A stretch of DNA of 42,933 bases from Pleurotus djamor (taxonomy: Eukaryota; Basidiomycota; Agaricomycetes; Agaricales; Pleurotaceae): positions 1 to 42,933 of the forward strand of contig JAPEVF010000380.1 in assembly GCA_029747585.1 (NCBI GenBank). The letters are read 5' to 3'. Both the position numbers and the translations under genes were made by a program. Shown piece by piece: positions 22,558 through 32,752 of this stretch; position 1 is the first letter of the stretch, and each line of letters opens with the position of its first letter. The notes beneath the pieces were generated by a model. It did not search any database, was not told the origin of the DNA, and worked only from the letters and a program-made list of their open reading frames with translations.

Positions 22558-24260
22558 TCAAACAGTCGCCATATCGCCTTGCGTAGTGTTGACGTTTGAT
22601 CCAACGGTATCCGTGACACGTCCGGATATTGGGACTGATTGACTCCTTGCAACTTGTAGAGGATCGTCACCGAAAGGCTCAACGACGGTACTGTAAACGC
22701 CCCTCGCAGCGGCGCGAAAGGTACCAAGTGTATTGACACCGTTTTGAGTGACTTTGTATGGGTTGGGGGCGACAGCTTTATGCTTTTCATCGTAGGCTCG
22801 AAGATGCAGGAGGAAGCGAGCAGTGAGTAAGCAGGAGAGCCTAGATAGATATCGCGGATGAGCCTTTGAGAAGCATGAATCAATGGGATGAATATCCGAC
22901 GAACGGTAGCAAGTAGGCATTTAAGAGGCGCTGAAAGAAACCGGCCTTGGATCGAGATGTCAATCACTGTCGAAGGAATGGAACATAGCGACCCACTGGC
23001 GCTTTCTACGAAGGGTGGTTGTGAGCAGGGATTTGGTACCAAAAAACCGACGTACAACATTTAAAATGACGGCGGCCATAGTGAGGAGGGTTACGATGCT
23101 ATCGAAGGAACAGGACATCAGTTGGCAAGTAGCAGCAAGCAATGAGGCCAGACCTGAAGTACAAGACACCTGGACAAATCTTCTTAGAGATAACNAAAAA
23201 AAGAAAGGATGGGCAGGGACAAACCTTGCTCAAAGATCAGGAGCATCAAACTACCCCGGTGGCGGCCTAGACCACATACTCGAAAAGCCTGTATACAGCG
23301 GGCCATAGTGAGGATAGCAGCTGAGGCTTCGAACACGACCATCAAAATGGAGAGGAGCAGGTCAGCTAAACCAGGTTAAAGATGGATGAATTCATTGGGG
23401 GGACGCAGAGAGGCCGTCTAACAAACGAACCACTGAAAAAAAATACAGTAAGCTTAGGACATCAACGTCGAACTGAGCGGGGAAGAAACTAACGTTGGAT
23501 TTTTGGAAGAACCCACACAGCGAACTCCGGGAACGTGGGCCTGATAAGGATCAGCTATAATTCAAGAAAAGACCGGACGGAGAGAAACTGACGATGTCTA
23601 AGCCAATCGCGGTGGCTCCGATGAGGCTGAGGTAAATCAGAACATACTTGTTCCTGGAAAAAATGGCGTAGGTCCGTTTGGTGAAGGTGACTATGTACGG
23701 AGATTCGGTCAGCTTTCGGATGCGAGAAAAGACATAACAAACGCACGGATCACGGCCGAACGTCCGAGGATGCTAATGGCACTGATAATTCTGTACGATG
23801 CTGTACAACTNGGGGGGAGAGCAGAGCAAGGTTAGCGGACACGCTTTCCAGATGGCTGATCGAAAAAGACAAACTACGATCATAATCAGCGATGATAGAG
23901 TATCACTGATACATTGAACGTACCCCATGTTGCAGTTTATTTGCAATGGCGAGCAGGTAAAGGACGTTCGCGAGCAGCGCGTAACGGCAGAAAATGTACA
24001 GGATGGTCGACAAGCGAAACCTTTGTCCCCAGATATATTTAACTTCCATGGGGAGGGTTAAGACATAGTCGTAGTAGAGCAGTGCTAGGACATCAAATTA
24101 GTTTCGCGCCCTTCATTGAGCTCGCGGACAAACCTAGACTAGACCACTGAATGTCGAATTGAAGGTAGCTACACGGCCGAACGATTGGTTAGCATGCGTA
24201 TGTGCGGGAAAAAAGAAAGACCTGCTGTGTCGCAGCTGCTGTGGCGGCTTTACTAGCCAT
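22558..24260 (-). CDS. DUF6533 multi-pass membrane protein, copy C
   Basis: Third tandem member, start MASKAATAAAT at 24260. The same exon series is recognisable: FDIQWSSL, the YYDY/MEVKYIWGQRF core, SYRIISAISILGRSAVI, a NKYVLIYLSLIGATAIG-type exon, the 16-nt exon at 23154-23169, SIVTLLTMAAVILNV, the 9-nt exon AAAGCGCCA at 22997-23005 and AGFFQRLLNAYLLP. The tail (LLTARFLLHLRAYDEKHKAV, VVEPFGDDPL) meets a TGA at 22560-22558 where copy B has CAA, so it lacks the final basic QRKRN-type tail. That tail is still readable beyond the stop, so the loss is recent. The first intron seems to start with GC rather than GT. Two Ns (23195, 23811) lie in introns beside A and G runs, so small errors are possible. 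Confidence 0.72.
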
Positions 24261-24890
24261 TTCTTGAGGGTCAGAAGGGAAGAAAGGAAAGGCTGACGAA
24301 CGTTCGAACGGGGTCATGGACATTATCTGCGACGCTATGTTTAGAGGTAATGGGAACAAATCTCCGAGTTACCGATTCTGGTGGAATGTGATCATGGATT
24401 TATTTAGCGTACTCCATGAACCGTGTAGTCCATCAGAGAAACAAATGATCATGATGAGTCTGACGAGCGTAACGCCGGAAGCATCACTGAACGAAGCATC
24501 CGTGATGAGCCCAGATGCCGGGACGGGAAGTTAACGAAAGCGATAAGTCCTTCCACACAGGGCATTGACTCACGGCGACAGGCTAGAGCACGCCGGTTGA
24601 ATTGCGGAATAACTGTTGAACGTTTAAAAGTAGTTAGGAATAGATAAGTACGAACAAGCAACAAGAAATAAACGGACCTCATGACTCGGGCTTATAAGTC
24701 CGCCTGAATAAGCAGACTAGAACATGGTAGGCTGTAGATGACACAAAATCGGGCAGGATGAAAGGATAGCAACATCATCTGAGATTTAGGTTGAATGGGT
24801 ATGACCACATGTTCTTTGACTCTTCTGAGAGTCTCCAAGGTTTGCATTAGGTTCTTGACAACCATACAACAAAAGCAGTTGGAATCACTG
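24261..24890. other. Intergenic, nothing recognised beyond the copy C upstream region
   Basis: Small open frames on both strands (24316-24534, 24449-24682) have no motif. The left part aligns with the upstream sequence of copy B around the shared box. Confidence 0.5.
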
Positions 24891-26020
24891 CTATTCTAGG
24901 ATACGTTCTAGCTCCTCCTCTGTTGGCCAGCGGCTTGGCAATGTGTCTAAGGGGAGCAAGATAGGCGTGCGGTCGACGTAGTAACGGGTGTAAACATCGT
25001 CTTCTGAGGCGCTGTGAATGATGTCGATGACGCGGACCGTAGGCATTGCATCGAATATTTCCTCCACATCCTCGGGGTCATTGTTCTTGGAACAGAGTAG
25101 GATGTATTCCAAGCGCTTGCTTCGAAACCGAGAGCTCCCCAACGCCTCCAAGTAATCTGAAAGGGAGCACTCCTGGATAAAACAGATGAGATCGACATGA
25201 TGTGGGGTTCAAGCTGCCTCACCATTTCTAGATTCATAACGAACAAGCAGCGCACATTTGGTAGTCGACTGGAAAATTCCACAGCCATCCCAGGGCTGAA
25301 GTCATCCATAGCCGAGAAGTATTCAACAGTAGAATAGGTGCGTTCGAACTTGGTGTCATCGGCGATGGTCTTCGTGCTCGTAGAGAAGAGGCTCAAGTGG
25401 GAGACCATCTGCAAGACTCCGGAGGACAGGAAGGCATCGTTTTGCACCACTAGTTTCCTGAGACGCGGAAGGATGTTGTCTGGGGGAGGCGAGTGAAACC
25501 GAAAGTATGGGACTTCTAGGTGTTCTATTGAAGGGTGGGCAGTGAGAAATCGGACCAGGCCATTGTCATCATCGGAAAACCCAGCCGTCCAAATAAACGT
25601 GGTCAACTGAGAAGAGCGTAGCGTGGAAAAGAATCTTCCGGATGAGACCCAGTGCTTCTGGAAGTCGAGTTCGAAGCGGTCCAGGTGGGTCAAGAGGGGG
25701 AGGATGGCCGTGATGTTGTCCAAACATTGTGGTACCATCGTAGAATAGGTGGAAAGACACTTGAGCGAGAGTACGCGAACGCCATGTGCGAGCTTCCCAG
25801 CATCCTTGAGCATAGCTTGACAAAAGCCGCGAATCATTGCGATGAAACGCGTCCCCGAGGTTTGAATGTGTCCAAACGTTACAGTATGATAGAGGAGGGG
25901 TGCTACAAGTTGGTAAAAGGTTTGTGAAACCAAGGTGAGGTTCCGGAGAGGCTCCTTTTCGTCTCGCTCAACATTTTTCACGATTAAGAAGAGAATTTCC
26001 GGTGGAAGATGCGCCCGCAT
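24891..26020 (-). CDS. F-box-like protein F5 (subtype 3)
   Basis: Exons 26020-25223 and 25172-24891 (50-bp intron, donor GTGAGG, acceptor TCCAG) give 359 residues. F-box-like N-terminus: LPPEILFLIVKNVERDEKEP then LTLVSQTFYQLVAPLLYHTV. Subtype 3 landmarks are GFCQAMLKDAGKLAHGVRVL, LTTFIWTAGFSDDD, HPSIEHLEVPYFRFHSPPP, LPRLRKLVVQNDAFLSSG and LPNVRCLFVMNLEM at the exon end. Exon 2 contains YLEALGSSRFRSKRLEYIL, VRVIDIIHSASEDDVYTRYY and ends RWPTEEELERILE, the cleanest example of the family's terminal signature. Head-to-head with F6 over 225 bp that hold two copies of the palindrome, one close to each gene. Confidence 0.84.
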
Positions 26021-26060
26021 GTGTGTACATACTCTTGAAGCCTGTTTCAGACACTCTTAC

Positions 26061-26090
26061 TGACCGTGGAACTCGACATTCTCACGATCA
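26061..26090. promoter_or_regulatory. Interrupted palindrome 1 in the F5/F6 promoter
   Basis: TGACCGTGGAA, 8-bp spacer CTCGACAT, TCTCACGATCA. It is 40 bp upstream of the F5 start (26020). Confidence 0.65.
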
Positions 26091-26141
26091 ATTAATAATC
26101 TCATTTTTCTTTGCTAAGTTGATGTGCATCCAATGTTGCTT

Positions 26142-26171
26142 TGACCGTGGGACGATGCTTTCCCACGATCA
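26142..26171. promoter_or_regulatory. Interrupted palindrome 2 in the F5/F6 promoter
   Basis: TGACCGTGGGA, 8-bp spacer CGATGCTT, TCCCACGATCA. It is 74 bp upstream of the F6 start (26246). Confidence 0.67.
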
Positions 26172-26245
26172 CTAACTACTGCTAAACCACAGACTCCATC
26201 GAGGCCTGTAACTTGTTCGCCAGTCGCCGTTCAACGTCAACGTTC

Positions 26246-27413
26246 ATGCACCGACAACTCCCGCTAGAACTCGTACTACTTGCTGTGAAAAGTGTTGATC
26301 CAGAGGAAACACCAACACTTTTGAACCTGTTACTGGTATCGCGCCAGGTCCACTCCATCGCCGAACCGTGCCTCTATGAAAGTATTCGCTTCGACTGGCA
26401 GGCCTCTCAAAAGTCAAACCAGCTGGCGGGCAAAATTCAGTGCTTTCTTGAAAGCATAACCAAGAATGACGGGGCACGCGGTGCCCATTTGCGAAAATTC
26501 GTCGTCAACTTCTCCCCCTTCGGGGGTACTTCGAATTATTGGGACATGATCGCCCAAATTCTACCCACTTTGACACGCCTGACGCACTTCGAAATCAGCC
26601 AGGCATGCAACCCACCCGATGCTGTAGCAGAGAGTATCTTCTCCGCGTTCTGTACTTCCCAGCTCTCCACTTTTATTTGGGAAGGCGAGTTCATGGGAGA
26701 ACAGCTGCATCTCAGGGAGTTCCTGCAAACCCATCAGTCAATCCAACACTTGGAGATCCCACCGTTCACATTCTCCCCGCCTCTTTCCCCTACCGTTCTA
26801 CTCCCTTGCTTGAAGAAACTCGTCGCCCGTCGCTATCATGATCTACTTGACCATCCTGCTCTCAGGATGGTGACCCACCTTGGCCTCTCGGTTCCTGACG
26901 ACCTGCCTATTTCTCGGGCGGATGTCGAGGCATCATTTCCTTGTGTCCAATATTTCGCTGCTTTGGAAGACTTTGGCCCTGATCACGTCGTGAAATTTTC
27001 CAGCCGTTTACCGAATCTAAGAGGTCTCGTCTATTCCCCAGATATGGTTAGTCCCCTCCTTGTTAAAAATCTGTGAGACTGTGACTGAACGTGTTGACTC
27101 ACAGCCTATACACCTTGAAGAGTTTCGCGACCAAATAGAAGCACATCCGTTTCCGACCAAAAAGCTGGAATACCTTGCGCTGTCTTGTACCGCTGATGAT
27201 GAAGACTCCGCCGAACCCGTCATCCGCGAGGTCTTCGAGGCGATCCCTTCGCTTCGCGTCGTTGATTTCTTCGACTATGAACTCGGTGGCAAAGAATACA
27301 CCCGTTACTTTGCTGATGGACCTTCTTCTACACTTTCCCTGTCGAAGCATCCGAAATATTGGCCCACGGAAGCAGAGCTCAGTCAGATGCTAAATCATCA
27401 TGCACATGCGTAA
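26246..27413 (+). CDS. F-box-like protein F6 (subtype 1)
   Basis: Exons 26246-27046 and 27105-27413 (58-bp intron) give 369 residues. The ATG at 26246 (MHRQLPLELVLLAVKSVDPE) aligns with F1, F3 and F7; an earlier in-frame ATG at 26213 is less likely. F-box-like motif: LLLVSRQVHSIAEPCLYESI. Body landmarks are LTRLTHFEISQAC, LSTFIWEGEFMGE, HQSIQHLEIPPFTFSPPL, LPCLKKLVARRYHDLLDH and LPNLRGLVYSPDM. Exon 2 (PIHLEEFRDQIEAHPFPTKK) runs on to LRVVDFFDYELGGKEYTRYF and HPKYWPTEAELSQML. This intact gene is the best template for judging the frame breaks in F1. F7 follows on the same strand and is its nearest relative in the window. Confidence 0.84.
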
Positions 27414-27858
27414 CCAATGTGCTTCCCAAGGATCTGAATAGGTACTATCTTGTTCGCCATTCAATGGCACATTTCTTGAAACACATAGGACACTCGACTC
27501 AGAAATTGACTTGCTTGTATGAATGTTTGGGGGCACGACAAATTGAAATATGACGCTGTGCTAGTGGCAAGAACTACATAAATGATAATCCGTCTCTTTG
27601 AACCTTTCCTGGAAATGAATGGGGTCCACCAGCCGAACCCCAGTATTTTCCGCTCACGTTTGAGTTACTGAGGCCGATATCTAGGTACTATGAACTTGAT
27701 TGAAGGCGTGAGACTATACTTTCCCACAGTCAGAATCGTTGCATCTTGTAGACCTCATGCAGTTGTTCGACCCTTGGTTTACTTCCACGTTCAACTCACA
27801 GTTGCGGGATTTACATGCTCACAGCCTCCACCAGCTTCATAACCTCCCATAACCACTC
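27414..27858. other. Intergenic between F6 and F7
   Basis: 3' end of F6 and promoter of F7. Apart from the degenerate palindrome at 27703-27732, nothing is recognised. Confidence 0.5.
27703..27732. promoter_or_regulatory. Degenerate interrupted palindrome upstream of F7
   Basis: AAGGCGTGAGA, 8-bp spacer CTATACTT, TCCCACAGTCA. The right arm is well kept while the left arm has drifted. It lies 126 bp before the F7 start (27859). Confidence 0.5.
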
Positions 27859-29018
27859 ATGCCTCGAAGACTCCCTCTGGAAATAATCCTCCTCGTTGTA
27901 AAAGATGTTGATCCAGATGAAACATCAACACTTTTGAACCTGCTTTTGGTATCGCGCGAGTTTCACTCCATCGCCGAACCTCGCCTATATGAAAGCATTT
28001 ACTTTGGCTGGGACAAGTTCCTCAAGTCAAGCATGTTTGCGGTCAAATTTCGAGTCTTTCTAGAAAACATCACCAAGAAGGAAGCGCGCGGTGCCCACGT
28101 TCGAAAATTTGTCTTTCACTTCCCCCCTTACTCGGACACTTCGTATTATTGGACCAAGATCGCCGAAATCCTGCCCACTTTTACACGGCTGACTCATTTC
28201 GAGGTTGCTAGCGCAAACAGGATACCAGAGACGGTCGAAGACAGAATTTTCTCCATGTTCTGTACTTCTCAGCTCTCTACCTTGATTTGGAATGGCGAAG
28301 AGTCCATGAAAGAAGAGCGACTCCACTTTAGGGAGTTCCTGCAGACCCATCCTTCGATTGAACACCTAGAACTCCTGCCATTCACATTTCACCCGCCCCT
28401 TTCTTCCGCCGTGGTCCTCCCTTGCTTGAAGAAACTTGTCGTGTATAGCTATTCCAACCTGCTCAACCATTCGGCTCTACGGACGGTGACCCACCTTACC
28501 CTCAACGTTCCCGATGAGCTACCGCTTGTTAGGGCGGATGTCGAATCCTTGTTTCCCTGCGTCCAATACTTTGCTGCTTTGGACGACTTTCTTCCCGAAG
28601 ACGTCGTCAAATTTTCCAGCTTCTTACCGAATTTAAAAAGTCTTGTTTACACCCCAGATATGGTAAGCTCCTTATTTGTAAAATATACACGATCAATGCG
28701 AGACGCGTTCCCTCGTAGTTTGTAGACCTCAAGGAGGTTCGCGACCAAGCGCAAGTCCACTCATTCAAAAGCAAACATCTCGAACACCTTGCGCTCTCAT
28801 GCACCGCTAATGGCGAAGGGTCCCCCGATTCCGTCATCCGAGAAATTTTCGATGCGATCTCTTCTCTTCGCGTCATCGACTTCTTTGAATATGAAATTGG
28901 CCTGGATGAGACCCGCTACCTCGTTGACAGATCTTCTTCTCCATGGACCTTAACAAAGTCTCCCTTGTCCTGGCCACTAAAATATTGGCCATCGGAGCAA
29001 TACCTGAAATTTGAATGA
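27859..29018 (+). CDS. F-box-like protein F7 (subtype 1)
   Basis: Exons 27859-28662 and 28719-29018 (56-bp intron, donor GTAAGC) give 367 residues. N-terminus MPRRLPLEIILLVVKDVDPD and LLLVSREFHSIAEPRLYESI form the F-box-like part. Then come LTHFEVASANRIP, LSTLIWNGEES, HPSIEHLELLPFTFHPPL, LPCLKKLVVYSYSNLLNH and LPNLKSLVYTPDM at the junction. Exon 2 gives LKEVRDQAQVHSFKSKHLEH and LRVIDFFEYEIGLDETRYL. Its end is unusual: about ten extra residues (WTLTKSPLSWPL) come before KYWPSEQYLKFE, and the usual EELERIL helix is altered. The extra segment and altered end may reflect a small local duplication and loss. Converges on F8, with 77 bp between stops. Confidence 0.8.
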
Positions 29019-29095
29019 GACGGCATCACAATTGGCTGGGATTCCTCCATATGCAATGTCTTCTTGAATATGTACGGCATGGTTAAATCACTACC

Positions 29096-30240
29096 CTACG
29101 CCAGGATCTGTTCGAGTTCCTCCTCTGTTAGCCAACGACTTGGCAGCTTGTCCAAAGGAAGCGTGGTAGGTAAACAATCAATGTGGTACCGGGTAAATAC
29201 ATCGTTGTCCAAGGTACGATCAATGACATCAATGACGCGAAGAGTTTGTATTGCGTCAAATATCCCTTCTACATCCTCAACATCATTGTCATCGGAACAA
29301 ACCAAGAGGTATTCCAAGCTCTTGCTCAGAAACTTGTGGTCATCGTCCAACTGTTCCACATATTCTGACAGGATGAACTCCTGTAGATTGCAGGTGAGAT
29401 GAAGTATATGAAGTGGAGTTCAAGCGGGCGCACCATTTCTGGAGTCATGACTGTTACTGCCCGTACATTTGGAAGGCAACGGCAGAATTCTACAACCTCC
29501 GCGGGGCTGAAGCCATCCAGCGCCGAGAAGTATTTGACAGCTGAATACGCCTTCGCAAATTCAGTGCCATCGGTAATATAGTCATCCGCAGATAGCGATG
29601 CCAGGGTCAAGTGGGAGACTGACCGCAAGAGATCATGTGCGAGGAAGCCATCATCTTGTATCACCAGTTTCCGGAGATTTGGAAGGATATTAGGTGGTGG
29701 GGGAGAAGTGAACCAAAAGTATGGGACTTCTAGGTGCTCTATTAGAGGGTGGGTAGCGAGAAAAGGAGCCAGGTCCTCCTTGGCTTCGACAAGCTCTACG
29801 GAGACGTCAACCGCCCAGATGAATGTGGTCAACTGGGAGGAGGTCAAGGGTGAGAGGAAGCCTACAGGTGGAACCCGGCATTTCGGATGGTGTAGCTCAA
29901 AGTGAGCCAAACATGTCAAGAAGGGAAGGACAGCGGGAATCATGTCCACAAATCGTCGGAGTGCCTCGTCATGCGTGTAAAGAAAGTTGAATGAGAGAAC
30001 ACGGACGTATAACCCGAGCTTTCCATTATTCTTGGCTACAGCTTGACAGAATCCTTGGAATAAACGGGTATCTGGTGTGTGGCCACGGTTGAACTTGGCG
30101 ATCTCGTAGAGGCGGGGGAGTGTCACAAAATAAAAGGCGCGCGAGACCAGGATGAGGCTGAGTAAGAGTTTCTTGTCAGCTGCCTCGACATTCTTCACGA
30201 TCAAGAAGAAAATCTCCAAAGGAAATCGCGGTTGCCACAT
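29096..30240 (-). CDS. F-box-like protein F8 (subtype 3)
   Basis: Exons 30240-29434 and 29380-29096 (53-bp intron, donor GTGCGC, acceptor TACAG) give 363 residues. The start MWQPRFPLEIFFLIVKNVEA is chosen by alignment to F5; an in-frame ATG at 30402 would run through the divergent promoter into F9. F-box-like motif: LILVSRAFYFVTLPRLYEIA. Landmarks: GFCQAVAKNNGKLGLYVRVL, LTTFIWAVDVSVEL, HPLIEHLEVPYFWFTSPPP, LPNLRKLVIQDDGFL and LPNVRAVTVMTPEM. Exon 2 reads YVEQLDDDHKFLSKSLEYLL, LRVIDVIDRTLDNDVFTRYH and ends RWLTEEELEQILA. Head-to-head with F9 across 160 bp that contain one palindrome midway. Confidence 0.83.
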
Positions 30241-30305
30241 GCAGGCGCGAGGTGGTACGAGGATGAAAGGAAGAAATCCGAGATAACAAATGTTACCAGT
30301 TACAT

Positions 30306-30335
30306 CGATCGTGAGATAGTATATTCCCACGATCA
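30306..30335. promoter_or_regulatory. Interrupted palindrome in the divergent F8/F9 promoter
   Basis: CGATCGTGAGA, 8-bp spacer TAGTATAT, TCCCACGATCA. It is exactly midway, 65 bp from each start codon (30240 and 30401). Confidence 0.66.
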
Positions 30336-30400
30336 GTAATTCAACTAATGGTGAACGTTGTGAACGTTTGACCTTCGAACCCAACTCCCACTTGCCTGCC

Positions 30401-31532
30401 ATGTCTCGTAATACCGTATCCCATTCGAGATCTTTTTTGTTGTCGTCGAAAATGTCGATGTGGATGAAAAGGACCTGCTACTGAGCCTCAGTATGGTCTC
30501 GCGCACCTTATACTCCATCGCGGCGCCCCGACTCTACGAGGCTGTGGCGTTTGGCCATGTCCAAACCTCGGAAATCCGTTTGGTCGATAGTTTCTGTCAA
30601 GCTCTCACCAAAAATAACGGTCGCCTCGGAGTACATGTCCGTAGGCTCTCGCTAAACTGTCTCTTGGCCCGTCATGAGATGATGTTGAGATTCTTAGACC
30701 GTCTTACGGTCGTTCTCCCCCTCTTGACCCACCTGGCCCACTTTGAGCTAGACCATCCGAGGCGCTGCTCATCCCGAGCCATTCTCTCCGCCTTGACCTC
30801 CTCTCATTTGACCACGTTTATCTGGACAGCTAATCTTTATGATGAAACCAAAGAGCTTGTATCATTTCTAGCTGCCCATCCTTCGATAGAGCACCTAGAA
30901 CTCCCACACTTCCACTTTTCCTCTCCCCTGCCATCCAGCATCCTCCCACGTCTTCGCAAATTGATGATCCATGACGATGACTTTCTATCTGGTGGACTGT
31001 TGCGGACCGTCTCTCATCTAAGCCTCGTCTCTTTGGGCAGTCAAACCACCACCGATGACACCAAATTTGAAGAGACATATACAGCCGTCGAATACTTTGC
31101 GGCTCTGCAAGACTTTACCCTTGAAATGGCTGTGGACTTCTGCCGCCGACTTACCAATGTGCGTTGTATCTCCGTCGTGAATCCAGAAATGGTATGAAAG
31201 CTTGGGGTTCGTATGGAATCATCTTACTGATCACATGTCTCTTGTAGGGCTCCTTCCTGGGAGAATTCCTCGATGCGCTGGCAATCTCTCCAACCCAATT
31301 TCAGAGTGAACAGTTAGAATATCTATCACTCTGCGCAGACAGCGACGCGGCGGGCATCGAGGGCATATTCGCCGCAGTTCCTACTCTTCGTGTCATTGAT
31401 CTCGTTGACGGCTCCTCGGAAGATGATGTCCTTATCCGTCACCATCTTGGACGGACCCCAATACTACTACCCTTGGAATTGTTACCAAAGCCATGGCTAA
31501 CGGAGGAAGAACTAGAACAGATATTGGCATAA
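30401..31532 (+). pseudogene. F-box-like gene F9 (subtype 3), frameshifted near its start
   Basis: The body is a clear F5/F8 relative: PFEIFFVVVENVDVDEKDL, LSMVSRTLYSIAAPRLYEAV, SFCQALTKNNGRLGVHVRRL, HPSIEHLELPHFHFSSPLP and LTNVRCISVVNPEM. The exon ends at 31191, followed by a 56-bp intron and exon 2 (31248-31532) ending WLTEEELEQILA. The ATG that aligns with F8 (30401) is out of frame by one base with PFEIFF, and an in-frame TAA lies just upstream of it. Exon 1 is 791 nt, one short of a multiple of three, so a single missing base in the first dozen codons explains the break. The next in-frame ATG, about 30 codons in, would lose most of the F-box. It could be a young pseudogene or a sequencing error. 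Confidence 0.72.
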
Positions 31533-31676
31533 GGTGTCATCAATTTTGATACCACTCAACAACGCCGGACGCGAGTTCCAATGAATAGGGTCCAGAATAT
31601 TATACAGTAAGTGTCAAGTCCATATATAACGAATGTCCAAGTCAACCCAGTTCACAGTGGCCCCTCCCCAAATCGC

Positions 31677-32381
31677 CTACGGTGCTTGTACGGTGCCCAA
31701 CCTCAACCTGCGCAACCTTCGCTGGCCCTGGCTGGGCATGACGTACCCCACCACTCCTTCGTACACATACTTGTACAGGTCTCGCGCTCTTATCATTTCC
31801 GCCTCCGATGTCGTATAGAAGTGATCCTTCTGAGCTCCACTGTATAACATGTGCAGCGGGACGCTTCCACAACTGGCACTCTTCAAGACATACCCCGCTA
31901 TCCCCTCATCTCGATACCCTTGACGAATCGCGTTGTCTTTTATCATTGCGTCGGTGATGTAAAAGTGGTCGTTCACAGCGGCGTTCCACAGGCGATAGAG
32001 TGGAACGGTCCCGGAAGCCTCAGATGCGAAAATCCTCCCGGCATCGACCTCTCGCTGGTACCCGTGCCATGTGGTGGCGAAATCCATCTCGCCTTGGTTG
32101 GTGGTATAGAAGTGGTTAGCTACAGCTGGCTGGAAGGCGCGGTAGAATGGAATCGAGGGTGGACATTGGGAGGTTGGAATTGGTGGCACAATCCCATAGT
32201 CGCCACCCCATGATGATGGTATTGACGAGACGCTTGTTGAGAGCGTCCTTGATGGTGTTGGACTTGGTGGACCATAAACACCAGGTTGGGACGATATCGA
32301 AAGAGCAGGCAATGCCCGTACCCCAACAATGATGTCTGTGATGACGGCGAAGATGGCGAAGATGGCGAAGAATGACTGCAT
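31677..32381 (-). CDS. Secreted DUF5648 protein 2
   Basis: A single exon of 234 residues. The start at 32381 (MQSFFAIFAIFAVITDIIVG) is preferred over an in-frame ATG at 32459 because it puts the hydrophobic signal peptide at the very N-terminus. A short Ser/Pro/Thr-rich linker (residues about 30-70) leads into three DUF5648 repeats with landmarks ANHFYTTN, NDHFYITD and KDHFYTTS, each followed by a GY-containing strand (GIAGYVL, GVVGYVM). CPPSIPFYRAF and CGSVPLHMLY mark repeat starts. A basic tail (QGQRRLRRLRL) follows the last repeat, which the other copies lack. It lies in tandem with DUF5648 protein 3. Probably secreted; ligand unknown. Confidence 0.83.
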   Translation of the reverse strand: MQSFFAIFAIFAVITDIIVGVRALPALSISSQPGVYGPPSPTPSRTLSTSVSSIPSSWGGDYGIVPPIPTSQCPPSIPFYRAFQPAVANHFYTTNQGEMDFATTWHGYQREVDAGRIFASEASGTVPLYRLWNAAVNDHFYITDAMIKDNAIRQGYRDEGIAGYVLKSASCGSVPLHMLYSGAQKDHFYTTSEAEMIRARDLYKYVYEGVVGYVMPSQGQRRLRRLRLGTVQAP

Positions 32382-32752
32382 CGTAGCACTGAGCGTGGGA
32401 GGCAACGAGCTTGGTCCGGACGCAGGCGTTGGATAGTGCTGATTGGAATTCGAGCCCAACGATGAACGACTTTATACACATACCAAAGATCCCCGCACAC
32501 CATTCTTCACGTTGGAAATTAACACTCAAGTGACCTCGGGGCGTCGAGGTCAATGGTCATCATTGCCCTCCATTTTCAATTTCCCATGTTTCATGGGCTT
32601 CTTCCGCCGTAGGTGAAGTTTGTCCTGCTTGGTTTTCATTCGGTCTGAAACCGTGGCTTAGACAAGGGACTCGAGGACGTCCAAACTCAAAATTCAACAC
32701 AGCCAACATCGTGTACGGATCGGCATCTACACAAATCACCGGAGTGTCCCTT
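32382..32752. other. Spacer between DUF5648 genes 2 and 3
   Basis: Promoter of gene 2 and 3' end of gene 3. Minus-strand frames overlapping 32116-32553 are out-of-frame shadows. Nothing else is seen. Confidence 0.5.

Noticed and set aside
31532..31676. Possible bidirectional terminator hairpin between F9 and DUF5648 gene 2
   Set aside because: No convincing stem-loop; eukaryotic 3' ends cannot be called from this alone.
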